From positions 142,924 to 206,923 of the forward strand of contig NZ_PGTO01000007.1 of assembly GCF_003284725.1 (NCBI RefSeq): DNA of 64,000 bases. Direction: 5' to 3'. Of the stretch, positions 10,809 through 18,979 are shown in pieces (position 1 is the stretch's first letter; the number at the start of each line of letters is the position of its first letter). Position numbers and translations under genes: made by a program. The DNA is from Paramagnetospirillum kuznetsovii (GTDB lineage: Bacteria > Pseudomonadota > Alphaproteobacteria > Rhodospirillales > Magnetospirillaceae). The notes under the pieces were generated by a model. It saw nothing but the letters and a program-made list of their open reading frames with translations, made no database searches and was not told the DNA's origin.

Positions 10809-12304
10809 TTAGCCCCCATCTCCTCGACGATCTTGCGCGCCAGGCGATGCTCGGCCATGTCCTCGATATGCTTGCGGGTGTCCCAGCCGAAGCGTTGGGC
10901 CACCATGCCGAGATAGCGGGGATCGGCGAAGTATTCGTGGAAGGCGTCGTCGCGGAACTTCAGCACCTGGGCCGCCGAGCAATGCTCGGTGGGCAGCGGC
11001 TTGCAGTCGTAGGAATGCTGGGAGAATCCGGCCCAGCCGTCGGGCAGCGCCCAGCCGTTCTCCACCGCCTGGGTATAGAGGCCCGATCCGGGATAGGCCA
11101 TGGCGGAATAGAAATTGGCGAACTCGCAGTTCAATTCCTTGGCCAGGTCCAGGGTTTCGCGCATGGTCGCCACCGTATCGTCGGGCAGGCCGAAGATGTA
11201 GTTGCCGATGACGCAGATTCCCGCCTTCTGGATATCGCGGACGATGCCGACGATGTCCTCGTATTTCAGCGCCTTGTCGGCGCCGTCGCGCACATGCTTC
11301 GAGCCCGATTCGATGCCCAGCGCCAGCCAGCGGATACCGGCCTTGCGCAATTTGGCCAGCATGGCGGGCTTGACGGTGTCGACGCGGGCATAAGCCCAGA
11401 AATTCAGCTCGTCGGAATAGCCCAGCTCGATCAGCCCGTCGCAGATGGCGGTGACGTGGCGGTCGTTGAGCACGAACATCTCGTCGATGATCTTGAAGGT
11501 CTTGACGCCGTAGGTGCGATATAGCCGGTCCACTTCGGCCACCACCTGGACGGGCGAGCGCATGCGATAGCGGTTGGCGTCGAAGGGCGCGTTGATGCAG
11601 CAGAAGCTGCACTTATAGGGGCAGCCCAGCGAGGTGTAGATGCTGGCATAGGGCATGCGCGCCCCCAGATCGCCGAAGCACTGCCAGTTATGGGCGCGGT
11701 ATTTCTCCATGGGCAGCAGATGCCAGACATTGCCGTGCAGATCGGCGTCCAGATCACTGATCAGCGGCGCCGACATATTGACCCGGATTTCGTCCTCGCC
11801 GTCGCGCCAGACCAGACCGGCCACCTCGGTGGGGTCGGTCTCGGCACCCAGTTCCAGCCAGTCCAGCAACTGCACCACCGTGGCCGGTCCCTCGCCCTTG
11901 CAGGCGAAGTCCACCTGCTCTTCGGCCAGGGTGCGCTCGGGCAGGGCCGAGACATGGCCGCCGACGATGATGATGGGAATTTCCGGCGCCACGGCCTTGA
12001 TGGCGGCGCAGGATTCGCCCGCCGCCACCATCTGCTGGGTCGAGGCCGAGGGCTGGTGGCCGAACACCACCATGCCCACCAGCACCGGATTCAACGCCTT
12101 GACCCGTTCGGCCACCGAGGCGGGGCCCATGCCCTCGGCCTCGGAATCCACGATCACCACGCTCTTGCCCCGGTCGATGGCGTAACCGGCGATCAGGCGG
12201 CACCACAGCGGCGGCTCGATGGCCGTCAGCTCGTTGCCGAGCTGCTGATAGATGCGCTCGCGGCCGCCCGGATTGACCAGGACGAGATCGGGGCGCTGGG
12301 ACAT
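10805..12304 (-). CDS. B12-binding-domain radical SAM protein
   Basis: A 499-residue protein. Residues 1-150 resemble a cobalamin-binding Rossmann fold (LVNPGGRERIYQQLG, then IIIVGGHVSALPE), although no clear DxHxxG is seen, so B12 may bind base-off. The radical SAM cluster cysteines are C228, C232 and C235 in LGCPYKCSFCC, followed by a TIM-barrel (KIIDEMFVLND, GIESGSKHVRDG). Relatives methylate or rearrange unactivated carbons. Placed among deoxysugar genes, C-methylation of a sugar or lipid carrier is plausible but is only inference. Confidence 0.85.
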   Translation of the reverse strand: MSQRPDLVLVNPGGRERIYQQLGNELTAIEPPLWCRLIAGYAIDRGKSVVIVDSEAEGMGPASVAERVKALNPVLVGMVVFGHQPSASTQQMVAAGESCAAIKAVAPEIPIIIVGGHVSALPERTLAEEQVDFACKGEGPATVVQLLDWLELGAETDPTEVAGLVWRDGEDEIRVNMSAPLISDLDADLHGNVWHLLPMEKYRAHNWQCFGDLGARMPYASIYTSLGCPYKCSFCCINAPFDANRYRMRSPVQVVAEVDRLYRTYGVKTFKIIDEMFVLNDRHVTAICDGLIELGYSDELNFWAYARVDTVKPAMLAKLRKAGIRWLALGIESGSKHVRDGADKALKYEDIVGIVRDIQKAGICVIGNYIFGLPDDTVATMRETLDLAKELNCEFANFYSAMAYPGSGLYTQAVENGWALPDGWAGFSQHSYDCKPLPTEHCSAAQVLKFRDDAFHEYFADPRYLGMVAQRFGWDTRKHIEDMAEHRLARKIVEEMGAK

Positions 12305-13242
12305 CAGACGTTTCCGTAGATGCTGTTCTTGATCATGGTGAAGCCCTTGATCAGATCCTGGATGCCGAGATCGAGGGAGTGAGCGGGCTTGAAGCCGGTC
12401 TTCTCGATCTTCTCGTTGGACACGATGTAGTCGCGCTTATCGGGATCCTCGCCGATGGGGGCCTCGACGAAGACGAATTTGGGCAGGTGCTTCTGGATCA
12501 CCTGACACAGTTCCCACTTGGACAAATTGGCGTCGGACAGGCCCACATTGTAGGGCTGGTTCTTCATGGATTCGAAATTTTCCAAGCCGTGCATGAAGGC
12601 GCGGGTCACGTCGCGAACATGAATGTAGTTGCGCTTGAAATGGGGCTCGAACAGCACCACGGCGCGGTCGGTGACGGCGCGGTAGACGAAGTCGTTGACC
12701 AGAAGGTCGATGCGCATGCGCGGCGCCATGCCGAACACGGTGGCGAGACGGAAGCTGATGGCGTTGCCGCGCTCCATCAGCGCCTGCTCCACTTCCACCT
12801 TGTGGACGCCGTAGAGCGAGATGGGGCGCAGCGGAGTTTCTTCCGTGCAGAACTTGCCCTGCTCGCCGACGCCGTAGCCGGAATTGGTGATGGGCATCAA
12901 GACGCGCTGGTTGGGCGAGAGCATCTTGAACAGCATCTTCTGGGCGTCGAGATTGGTGGTGGTGGCGCCGATGGGGTCCATGGCGCAGAGCGGCGCGCCC
13001 ACCAGCGCGGCCAGCGGAACCACCACGTCCTTGTCCTTGATCAGGCCCTTCATCAGCGTCTCGTCGCGGCAATCGCCCTTGACCACGCTGAAATTGGGGT
13101 TCGAGCAGCAATGGCCCAGCGAGTGCTGCTTGAACATGAAATTGTCCAGCACCGCGACCTTATGCCCGGCCGCCAGCAGTTCGGGAACCATGATGGAGCC
13201 GAGATAGCCCGCGCCGCCGGTCACCAGGATGTTGTAGGTCAT
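12304..13242 (-). CDS. NAD-dependent epimerase/dehydratase (extended SDR)
   Basis: A 312-residue extended SDR. The Rossmann loop TGGAGYLG is at residues 8-15, and the catalytic YxxxK is Y144-K148 (LYGVHK), preceded by TNSGYGVG supplying the Ser/Thr position. Such enzymes epimerise, dehydrate or reduce nucleotide-activated sugars. In this cluster it could act on the GDP-heptose or on the 4-keto sugar used by the neighbouring PLP enzyme. One base overlaps the radical SAM start. Confidence 0.88.
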   Translation of the reverse strand: MTYNILVTGGAGYLGSIMVPELLAAGHKVAVLDNFMFKQHSLGHCCSNPNFSVVKGDCRDETLMKGLIKDKDVVVPLAALVGAPLCAMDPIGATTTNLDAQKMLFKMLSPNQRVLMPITNSGYGVGEQGKFCTEETPLRPISLYGVHKVEVEQALMERGNAISFRLATVFGMAPRMRIDLLVNDFVYRAVTDRAVVLFEPHFKRNYIHVRDVTRAFMHGLENFESMKNQPYNVGLSDANLSKWELCQVIQKHLPKFVFVEAPIGEDPDKRDYIVSNEKIEKTGFKPAHSLDLGIQDLIKGFTMIKNSIYGNV

Positions 13243-13274
13243 TGTGTGGTCCCTCTCTGTATTATCGTTTCAGT

Positions 13275-13359
13275 CCCCCCACCCCATCCCTCCCCACCAG
13301 GGGGAGGGGGGTGATCCCGTATCTCCCCTCCCCTCGATGGGGAGGGGCCGGGGTGGGGT
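13275..13359. repeat. C/G-rich palindromic intergenic repeat
   Basis: CCCCACCCCATCCCTCCCC on the left is answered by GGGGAGGGGCCGGGGTGGGG on the right, with smaller inner palindromes (CCACCAGGGGG and CCCCTCGATGGGG). The element fills the only sizeable gap inside the sugar operon, between the SDR and the PLP-enzyme genes. A related but different CTCACCC/CTCTCCC palindrome lies at 21.9 kb. Confidence 0.75.
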
Positions 13360-13360
13360 G

Positions 13361-14533
13361 CTACCCGCAGGCCTTGTCCAAGACCTCGCGCAGACGGGTG
13401 ATCTGCTCCGTCAGGTCGAAGGGATGGTTGCCGACGAAGAAGCCGTGGTCGTGGGCGAGGTCGGCATTGGGCACCGCACCGCCCACCACCTCGTAGTCGT
13501 AGTGCTTGATCACGTCGTGGCGCAGGAAATTGCCGCCGGTGATGATGCGATAGCCGATATCGGCGTCCTTCAAGGCGGCGAAGACCTTGTTGCGGTCGAT
13601 CTTCCTGGCCGGATTGAGGATGATGGTGAACGAGAAGGCCGAGCTCTTGCCGTTTTCCTTTTGGATGATGAAGCGGTCGTCATTGCCCATCAGCTTTTGG
13701 AACAGCGCCAGATTCTTGCGGCGCTGGGCCGTGAAGCCGGGCAGCTTCTTGATCTGCTCGCGGCCGATGGCGGCCTCGATTTCCAGCGGCCGCACATTGT
13801 AGCCGGGCAGCACGAAGCGATAGGCCTCGAAGAAGTCGTTGCCCTTCTTCTGGAACACCGGGCTGTCGTTGGGCAGGTCGCGGGTCCAGCCATGGGCGCG
13901 CAGGGACCGGCTTAAGTGCGCCAGCTCGGTGTCATCGGTGAGGATGATGCCGCCTTCCATGGTGGAGATGTGGTGCGAGAAGAAGAAGCTGAAGGTGTTG
14001 AGATGGCCGAAGGTGCCGCACTTCTTGCCGCCCAGTTCGGCGTCCATGCTCTCGCAATTGTCTTCCAGCAGATACAGGCCGTGCTTGTCGGCGAAGGCGC
14101 GGGTCACGTCCAGCGCCGCCGGATTGCCGAGAATGGAAACCGCGACGATGGCCCGCGTCTTGGGGGTCAGCGCCTTTTCCAACTGGGCGACGTCCATGTT
14201 GAGCGTCTGCAGGTCCACGTCGACGAAGCGCAGCTTCAGCCCGTATTGCTGCAGCGGGTGGTAGGTGGTGGCCCAACTGATCACCGGAACGATGACCTCG
14301 TCGCCGCGCTGAAGGGGGCGCTCGCTCTTATAGGCCAGGGCGGCCACCGCGATCAGATTGGCCGAAGAGCCGGAATTGACCATGATGCCGTGCTTCACGC
14401 CGTGATAGGCGGCGAATTCCTCCTCGAACGCCTTGACGTTGGCGCCCATGGTGTAGAAGCCGGAATCGATGACGGCCTTGGCGGCGGCGGCCTCTTCAGG
14501 GCCCCAGGTCGGGGCGGCGAGCTCGTAGAACAT
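13361..14533 (-). CDS. DegT-fold PLP enzyme lacking the catalytic lysine; probable sugar 3-dehydratase
   Basis: A 390-residue member of the DegT/DnrJ/EryC1/StrS family. The PLP phosphate and ring contacts are seen in VNSGSSANL and LLEDNCESMDAE. At the position where aminotransferases carry the Schiff-base lysine, the sequence reads SFFFSHHISTMEGG, with His187-His188. Replacement of this lysine by histidine is the hallmark of ColD-type GDP-4-keto-6-deoxymannose 3-dehydratases. There is no cysteine cluster as in RfbH/E1. It is therefore more likely a 3-deoxygenating dehydratase than an aminotransferase; the substrate is unproven. Confidence 0.8.
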   Translation of the reverse strand: MFYELAAPTWGPEEAAAAKAVIDSGFYTMGANVKAFEEEFAAYHGVKHGIMVNSGSSANLIAVAALAYKSERPLQRGDEVIVPVISWATTYHPLQQYGLKLRFVDVDLQTLNMDVAQLEKALTPKTRAIVAVSILGNPAALDVTRAFADKHGLYLLEDNCESMDAELGGKKCGTFGHLNTFSFFFSHHISTMEGGIILTDDTELAHLSRSLRAHGWTRDLPNDSPVFQKKGNDFFEAYRFVLPGYNVRPLEIEAAIGREQIKKLPGFTAQRRKNLALFQKLMGNDDRFIIQKENGKSSAFSFTIILNPARKIDRNKVFAALKDADIGYRIITGGNFLRHDVIKHYDYEVVGGAVPNADLAHDHGFFVGNHPFDLTEQITRLREVLDKACG

Positions 14534-14554
14534 GATCCAAGCAATCCTGATTGT

Positions 14555-15514
14555 TTAAGTCTTAAGAAAGGCCCGCACTCGCGCCTCGGCCACCAGGGGG
14601 CCGATTCCCACCTGCTCGTGCAGGGTGGCGCGGTCGCCCAGCTCGAAACGATAGGCCGGTTCCACCCCGATGCCCAGGGTCGGGCGCTCCAACCCCTTGC
14701 GGCTCAACAGATCGCGGGCCAGGGAATCGACGCCGCCCCGGCCGCTGAAGCCCTCTTCCATGCTGATCAGCGCGGGCCTCGCGGCCAGCAGCGCGGCCAG
14801 CGCGTCCTGGTCGAAGCCCGACAGGTCAAACAGGTCGATGACGGCGAGGCTGATGCCGTCCTGGGCCAGCTTGTCCGCCACTTTCAGCGCGGTATGGACC
14901 ATATAGCCGGTGGCAACCACGCTGGCGTCGGACCCATCGCGCAACTGGGTGAAGCCCTTGTTCAGGTCGGGGGCGGTCTCGCCATGGAGGACCGGCAGGT
15001 TCTGGGCGTCGAAGCGCAGGTATTTCAGACCCCGCTGTCCGGCGCAGCGGTCGAACAGCGCCCCGGCGGTGACGTGATCGGCGGGCGACAGCACCGAGAA
15101 CCCCGGCAGGGTCCGCATCAGGGTGATGTCCTCGTAGCACTGGTGGGTCGGTCCCGACACCACGTAGCTGTAGCCTGCTCCGACACCCACCAGGGTGACA
15201 TTCATGGGCCGCACCGTGGACAGCAGGGCCAGATTGGTGCGGCACTGTTCATAGCAGCGCATGGTGATGAAGGGCGCTATGGCGTAGGCGAAGACCTTGA
15301 ACCCTTCCAGCGCCAGCCCGGCGGACACATTGATCAGATTCTGCTCGGCGATGCCCACATTGATGAAGCGCTTGGGGAAGTCGCCGCGGATGCGGTCCAG
15401 GGTGGGGGCGCCGAAATCGGCGGCGACGAAGAACAGGCGTTCGTCCGTCGCCATGTTCTCCCAGATGCGCTCAAGCAGGGCATCGCGCATGGCCCTTGGC
15501 TGAAGGGCGGTCAT
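14555..15514 (-). CDS. Transketolase C-terminal half (split transketolase, pyrimidine-binding subunit)
   Basis: A 319-residue protein covering the Pyr and C-terminal domains of transketolase. FINVGIAEQNLINVSAGLALEG carries the conserved glutamate that activates thiamine diphosphate, and VIDLFDLSGFD belongs to the C-terminal domain. It overlaps the N-terminal-half gene by four bases, so the two halves should be made in equal amounts and form one enzyme. Inside a nucleotide-sugar operon it is more likely to modify a sugar with a two-carbon unit than to serve the pentose pathway. Confidence 0.85.
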   Translation of the reverse strand: MTALQPRAMRDALLERIWENMATDERLFFVAADFGAPTLDRIRGDFPKRFINVGIAEQNLINVSAGLALEGFKVFAYAIAPFITMRCYEQCRTNLALLSTVRPMNVTLVGVGAGYSYVVSGPTHQCYEDITLMRTLPGFSVLSPADHVTAGALFDRCAGQRGLKYLRFDAQNLPVLHGETAPDLNKGFTQLRDGSDASVVATGYMVHTALKVADKLAQDGISLAVIDLFDLSGFDQDALAALLAARPALISMEEGFSGRGGVDSLARDLLSRKGLERPTLGIGVEPAYRFELGDRATLHEQVGIGPLVAEARVRAFLKT

Positions 15515-16338
15515 TGCTGGGGCTCCCGCAGCAGGGAGTCGATGGTCTCGAATTTGGGCGACATCACATGGGACAGGGGGGCGTTTTCCAGGCCGGGGAC
15601 GCCCCGCCCCTTGATGGTGCGGGCCACCAGCGCCTTAGGCCGGCCGTCGCGGGTCTTCTTCAGATGCGACAGCGCCGCGTGAACCGCCATGACATCGTGG
15701 CCGTCCACCTCCAGGCAGTCCCAGCCGAAGCCGCCCAGGCGGTCGGCAAGCCTGCCCAGCGAGTTGATCTCGTCGGTGAAGCCCAGCATGCAGATGCGGT
15801 TGTCGTCGACGATCAGGGTCAGGTTGTCCAGCCGGTTCTGAGCGGCGAACATGATGGCCTCCCAGTTGGCGCCTTCATGCAGTTCGCCGTCGCCGGTCAC
15901 CACGAAGACGTCCTGGGCGCCGCCCTTGACCTTGAGCCCCAGCGCCATGCCGCTGGCCACGCCCAAGCCATGGCCCAGCGAGCCGTTGACCGTCTCGTAG
16001 CCGGGGATCACCGGATCGGGAATACCGCCCAGGAAACTGCCGGCCTGGCACACCCGCTCCAGTTCTTCTGCCGGGAAATAGCCCAGGTCGGCCAGGATCG
16101 GATACATGCAGATGGAGCCGTGGCCCTTGCTGATGATGCAGCGGTCGCGTTCTTCCCAGTCGGTGCGCTGGGGATCGAAGCGCAGCAGGCCGCCGTAATA
16201 GAGCGAGACGAAGATCTCGACGGGCGACAGCGACGACGCCAAGCGGACTTCCGGAGCCCGGCGATAGACCTCCAGGGTCTGGCGCCAGACCCAGTCCGCC
16301 TTGGCCCGCAAATCAACGTTAACCCCTGAAGCTTCCAA
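15511..16338 (-). CDS. Transketolase N-terminal half (split transketolase, ThDP pyrophosphate-binding subunit)
   Basis: About 275 residues. The ThDP motif runs from GDGELHEGANWEA to the metal-binding IVDDNRICM, and GSLGHGLGVASGMALGLK precedes it. The TTG at 16338 is chosen because AAGGGGG lies about seven bases upstream and homologues begin a short distance before the RRAPEVRLASSLSPVE segment; an ATG farther upstream would add about 86 residues without family similarity. It is the first gene of the minus-strand sugar operon. Confidence 0.83.
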   Translation of the reverse strand: MEASGVNVDLRAKADWVWRQTLEVYRRAPEVRLASSLSPVEIFVSLYYGGLLRFDPQRTDWEERDRCIISKGHGSICMYPILADLGYFPAEELERVCQAGSFLGGIPDPVIPGYETVNGSLGHGLGVASGMALGLKVKGGAQDVFVVTGDGELHEGANWEAIMFAAQNRLDNLTLIVDDNRICMLGFTDEINSLGRLADRLGGFGWDCLEVDGHDVMAVHAALSHLKKTRDGRPKALVARTIKGRGVPGLENAPLSHVMSPKFETIDSLLREPQQ

Positions 16339-16468
16339 GCCTTGCCCCCTTATCCTTCGGTTCGAGCGCACACTAGCAAATCGCCCCCATCGCTCCAAGC
16401 GGTCAATCGCTTTCTCATTGCCCCTCAGTCGCCGGGCCTCAATGGCCCAGGCGCTCGCTTCGCGAGCT

Positions 16469-16666
16469 CTAGTCGCTCCAGTCCTCGTCGCGGACCCAAT
16501 GATCGCCGCCGCCCAGGCGGGCCCGCAGGGATTGGGCCTCTTCGCAATCGGTGACGAAGGCCAGGATGGCGGATATGGCGCATTCGGCCGGATCACGCTT
16601 CAACTGGCGGGCGACGGTGGTCAGGCGCGCGGCGAGGTCAAGGTCGAGGTCGAGGTCGATTTTCAT
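16469..16666 (-). CDS. Small hypothetical protein, possible ribbon-helix-helix antitoxin
   Basis: A 65-residue protein starting MKIDLDLDLDLAARL, followed by a helical region (VARQLKRDPAECAISAILAFV) compatible with a ribbon-helix-helix DNA-binding fold and an acidic end (WVRDEDWSD). The N-terminus is encoded by a short tandem GACCTC-like hexamer. It is divergent from the ParD/ParE-like pair, and no toxin gene follows it. Alternative starts add five residues. The function is inferred only from size, composition and context. Confidence 0.4.
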   Translation of the reverse strand: MKIDLDLDLDLAARLTTVARQLKRDPAECAISAILAFVTDCEEAQSLRARLGGGDHWVRDEDWSD

Positions 16667-16750
16667 GGGGGTGGTTCTCAATCATAGGAACACCAAGGAG
16701 TCATATGATATTCTGCGCGACATTGAAGCCCCAACCAAGGCCTGCCAATC

Positions 16751-16966
16751 ATGCGCGTCAATCGCGAATTTCTTGATCCCGATCTGGCCGGTTTTCTCCA
16801 GACGGCGGAAGAATCTGCGATCGCCGTCGCCCTTGCCGGGGGCGAAGCTGCTCGCGTCAAGGCATTGCGTGCCGCCTTGGACGACGGTGTCGCCAGCGGC
16901 GAGTCTGTCGATGCCGGTCCGGTGTTCCAGCGCCTTCTCGCCAAGTATGGCGCAGCCGATCGTTGA
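16751..16966 (+). CDS. Probable ParD-like antitoxin
   Basis: A 71-residue mainly helical protein. Its middle part (VKALRAALDDGVASGES) resembles the LRxAL-x-GxxSGE linker common in ParD antitoxins, and the tail would wrap the toxin. The stop codon shares its A with the ATG of the ParE-like gene, the standard antitoxin-first order. Antitoxins of this type usually repress their own promoter; no clear operator was identified. Confidence 0.65.
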   Translation: MRVNREFLDPDLAGFLQTAEESAIAVALAGGEAARVKALRAALDDGVASGESVDAGPVFQRLLAKYGAADR

Positions 16967-17250
16967 TGGCGCGAGTTCGCTTTCGTCCCCGCGCCATCGC
17001 CGACCTGGAACAGATCGGCGACTTCATCGCGACCGACAATCCCGCTGCCGCCGCAACTTTCATCGCTGAAATCATGCGGTGCTGCGAGCTTCTGGCGGGC
17101 TCTCCCATGATCGGTCGGGACCGTGCGGCGCTTCGCTCCGGGACGCGCAGCTTTCCCGTTGGACACTACATCGTCTTTTACAGCCCAGCCTCCGACGGAA
17201 TCGAGGTTGTTCGCGTTCTTCACGGTGCACGGGATGTTCAAAGCCTTTAA
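16966..17250 (+). CDS. ParE/RelE-superfamily toxin
   Basis: A 94-residue protein with the ParE layout: RFRPRAIADLEQIGDFIA at the N-terminus, the central AGSPMIGRDR, then SFPVGHYIVFYSPASDGIEVVRVLHGARD, which is the conserved beta-sheet end with 'HGARD'. ParE toxins poison DNA gyrase and RelE members cut mRNA; which applies here cannot be decided by eye. It starts in a TGATG overlap with the antitoxin. The pair lies between the sugar operon and prfC. Confidence 0.85.
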   Translation: MARVRFRPRAIADLEQIGDFIATDNPAAAATFIAEIMRCCELLAGSPMIGRDRAALRSGTRSFPVGHYIVFYSPASDGIEVVRVLHGARDVQSL

Positions 17251-17290
17251 CCCTTGATCTTTGCACCGGTTCCGACGAAAACCCAGGACC

Positions 17291-18877
17291 ATGAGCACAT
17301 TGTCCGACGCCCTGGCGCTGCGGCGCACCTTCGCCATCATCTCGCATCCCGATGCGGGCAAGACCACGCTGACCGAAAAGCTGCTGCTGTTCGGCGGAGC
17401 CATTCAGTTGGCTGGCGCCGTGCGCGCCCGTGGCGAACAGCGCCGCACCCGCTCGGACTGGATGTCCATCGAGAAGGAGCGCGGCATCTCGGTGTCGGCC
17501 TCGGTGATGACCTTCGAGCATGAAGGACTGACCTTCAACCTGCTGGACACGCCCGGCCACGAAGACTTTTCCGAGGATACCTATCGCACGCTCACGGCGG
17601 TGGATTCGGCCATCATGGTGCTGGACGCCGCCAAGGGTATCGAGACCCAGACGCTCAAGCTGTTCGAGGTCTGTCGCCTGCGCGACGTGCCCATCATCAC
17701 CTTCGTCAACAAGGTGGACAGGGAAGGCCGTGACACCTTCGATCTGCTGCACGAGGTGGAAAAGACCCTGGCGCTGGACGTGACGCCGGTGACCTGGCCC
17801 ATCGGCATGGGCCGCGACTTGAAGGGCGTCTACGATCTGGTGCGCGATCGCGTCATCCTGTTCGATCCCGGCCGTGGCGATCACATCGCCGAAATCAGCG
17901 TCGACGCCTCGCTGGATTCTCCCAAGCTGGACGAGGCGGTGGGCAAGACGGCGGCGGCCAAGCTGCGCGAGGAAGTGGAACTGGTCCGGGGCGGCTATCC
18001 CGAATTCGACCTGGAAAGCTTCCGCGCCGGTCACCTGACGCCGGTCTTCTTCGGTTCCGCCTTGAAGACCTTCGGCGTCGCCGAACTGCTGCGCGGCGTC
18101 GGCCGTCTGGCGCCGCCGCCTTTGGCGCGCAAGTCCGACAAGCGGGTGGTCGAGCCCGACGAGGCCAAGGTCAGCGGCTTCGTCTTCAAGGTCCAGGCCA
18201 ACATGGACCCCAACCATCGCGACCGCATCGCCTTCTTCCGCATCTGCTCGGGCCGCTTCAAGCGCGGCATGAAGCTGAAGCATGTGCGCACGGGCAAGCA
18301 GATGGCCCTGGTCAATCCGGTGTTCTTCCTGGCCCGCGACCGCGAACTGGCGGAAGAGGCCTTTCCCGGCGACATCATGGGCATTCCCAATCACGGCCAA
18401 TTGCGCATCGGCGACACGCTGAGCGAGGCCGAGGACATGAACTTCCTCGGCATTCCCACCTTCGCCCCGGAAGTGTTGCGCCGCGTCCGCCTTGACGATC
18501 CCATGAAGGCCAAGCAGTTGAAGAAGGCCGTGGAGGATCTGGCGGAAGAGGGGATCTCCCAGGTGTTCAAGCCCATCGACGGTTCCACCTGGATCGTCGG
18601 CGTGGTGGGCGCGCTGCAGTTCGACGTGCTGACCACCCGCATCGAGTCCGAATACAACATCAAGGCCGGCTTCGAGGAAGCCCCCTTCGTCACCGCCCGC
18701 TGGGTCGCCTGCGACGACGAGGCCGAATTGAAGCGCTTCATGGAGGCCAACAAGTCCAACATGGCCGAGGACCGCGACGGTGGCATCGTCTATCTGGCCC
18801 GCAATACCTGGCAGATGAACCGCGCCCAGCAGGATTTCGAGAAAGTTCGCTTCACCGCCACGCGGGAACAGCATTAG
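17291..18877 (+). CDS. prfC: Peptide chain release factor 3
   Basis: A 528-residue translational GTPase that removes RF1/RF2 from the ribosome. The G domain is complete: HPDAGKTTLTEKLLLFGG (G1), KERGISVSASVMTF, LDTPGHEDFSEDTYRTL (G3) and FVNKVDREG (G4). The ATG at 17291 begins the canonical MSTLSDALALRRTFAIISHPD. Length and domains II-III are normal. Confidence 0.95.
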   Translation: MSTLSDALALRRTFAIISHPDAGKTTLTEKLLLFGGAIQLAGAVRARGEQRRTRSDWMSIEKERGISVSASVMTFEHEGLTFNLLDTPGHEDFSEDTYRTLTAVDSAIMVLDAAKGIETQTLKLFEVCRLRDVPIITFVNKVDREGRDTFDLLHEVEKTLALDVTPVTWPIGMGRDLKGVYDLVRDRVILFDPGRGDHIAEISVDASLDSPKLDEAVGKTAAAKLREEVELVRGGYPEFDLESFRAGHLTPVFFGSALKTFGVAELLRGVGRLAPPPLARKSDKRVVEPDEAKVSGFVFKVQANMDPNHRDRIAFFRICSGRFKRGMKLKHVRTGKQMALVNPVFFLARDRELAEEAFPGDIMGIPNHGQLRIGDTLSEAEDMNFLGIPTFAPEVLRRVRLDDPMKAKQLKKAVEDLAEEGISQVFKPIDGSTWIVGVVGALQFDVLTTRIESEYNIKAGFEEAPFVTARWVACDDEAELKRFMEANKSNMAEDRDGGIVYLARNTWQMNRAQQDFEKVRFTATREQH

Positions 18878-18883
18878 ACATGC

Positions 18884-18978
18884 CCCTCAAGCGCCGGGCG
18901 CGAACTCCGTTCGCTTGGCTTCCGCGCCACGCGGCGCGCCGGCCCTTGGCCGCAACTCCTCGCCTGCGGCTCGTCGGG
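18884..18978. repeat. Intergenic repeat-like element (CTCAARCG...CGCCTGCGGCTCG type), copy 1
   Basis: The gap after prfC begins CTCAAGCGCCGGGCGCGAAC, continues with TCCGTTCGCTTGGCTTCC, and ends near CGCCTGCGGCTCG. A stretch with the same opening, the same CGCTTGGCT block and the same ending lies at 33.26-33.36 kb. Both are non-coding and GC-rich with local palindromes. Similarity was judged by eye. Confidence 0.5.
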
Positions 18979-18979
18979 G

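Noticed and set aside
13916..15682. 588-codon plus-strand open frame
   Set aside because: It is the mirror of the transketolase and PLP-enzyme genes, rich in G, Q and H as expected for antisense frames in GC-rich DNA, and has no start signal.
17072..18874. 600-codon minus-strand open frame
   Set aside because: Antisense of prfC, which has all GTPase motifs; composition is that of a shadow frame.
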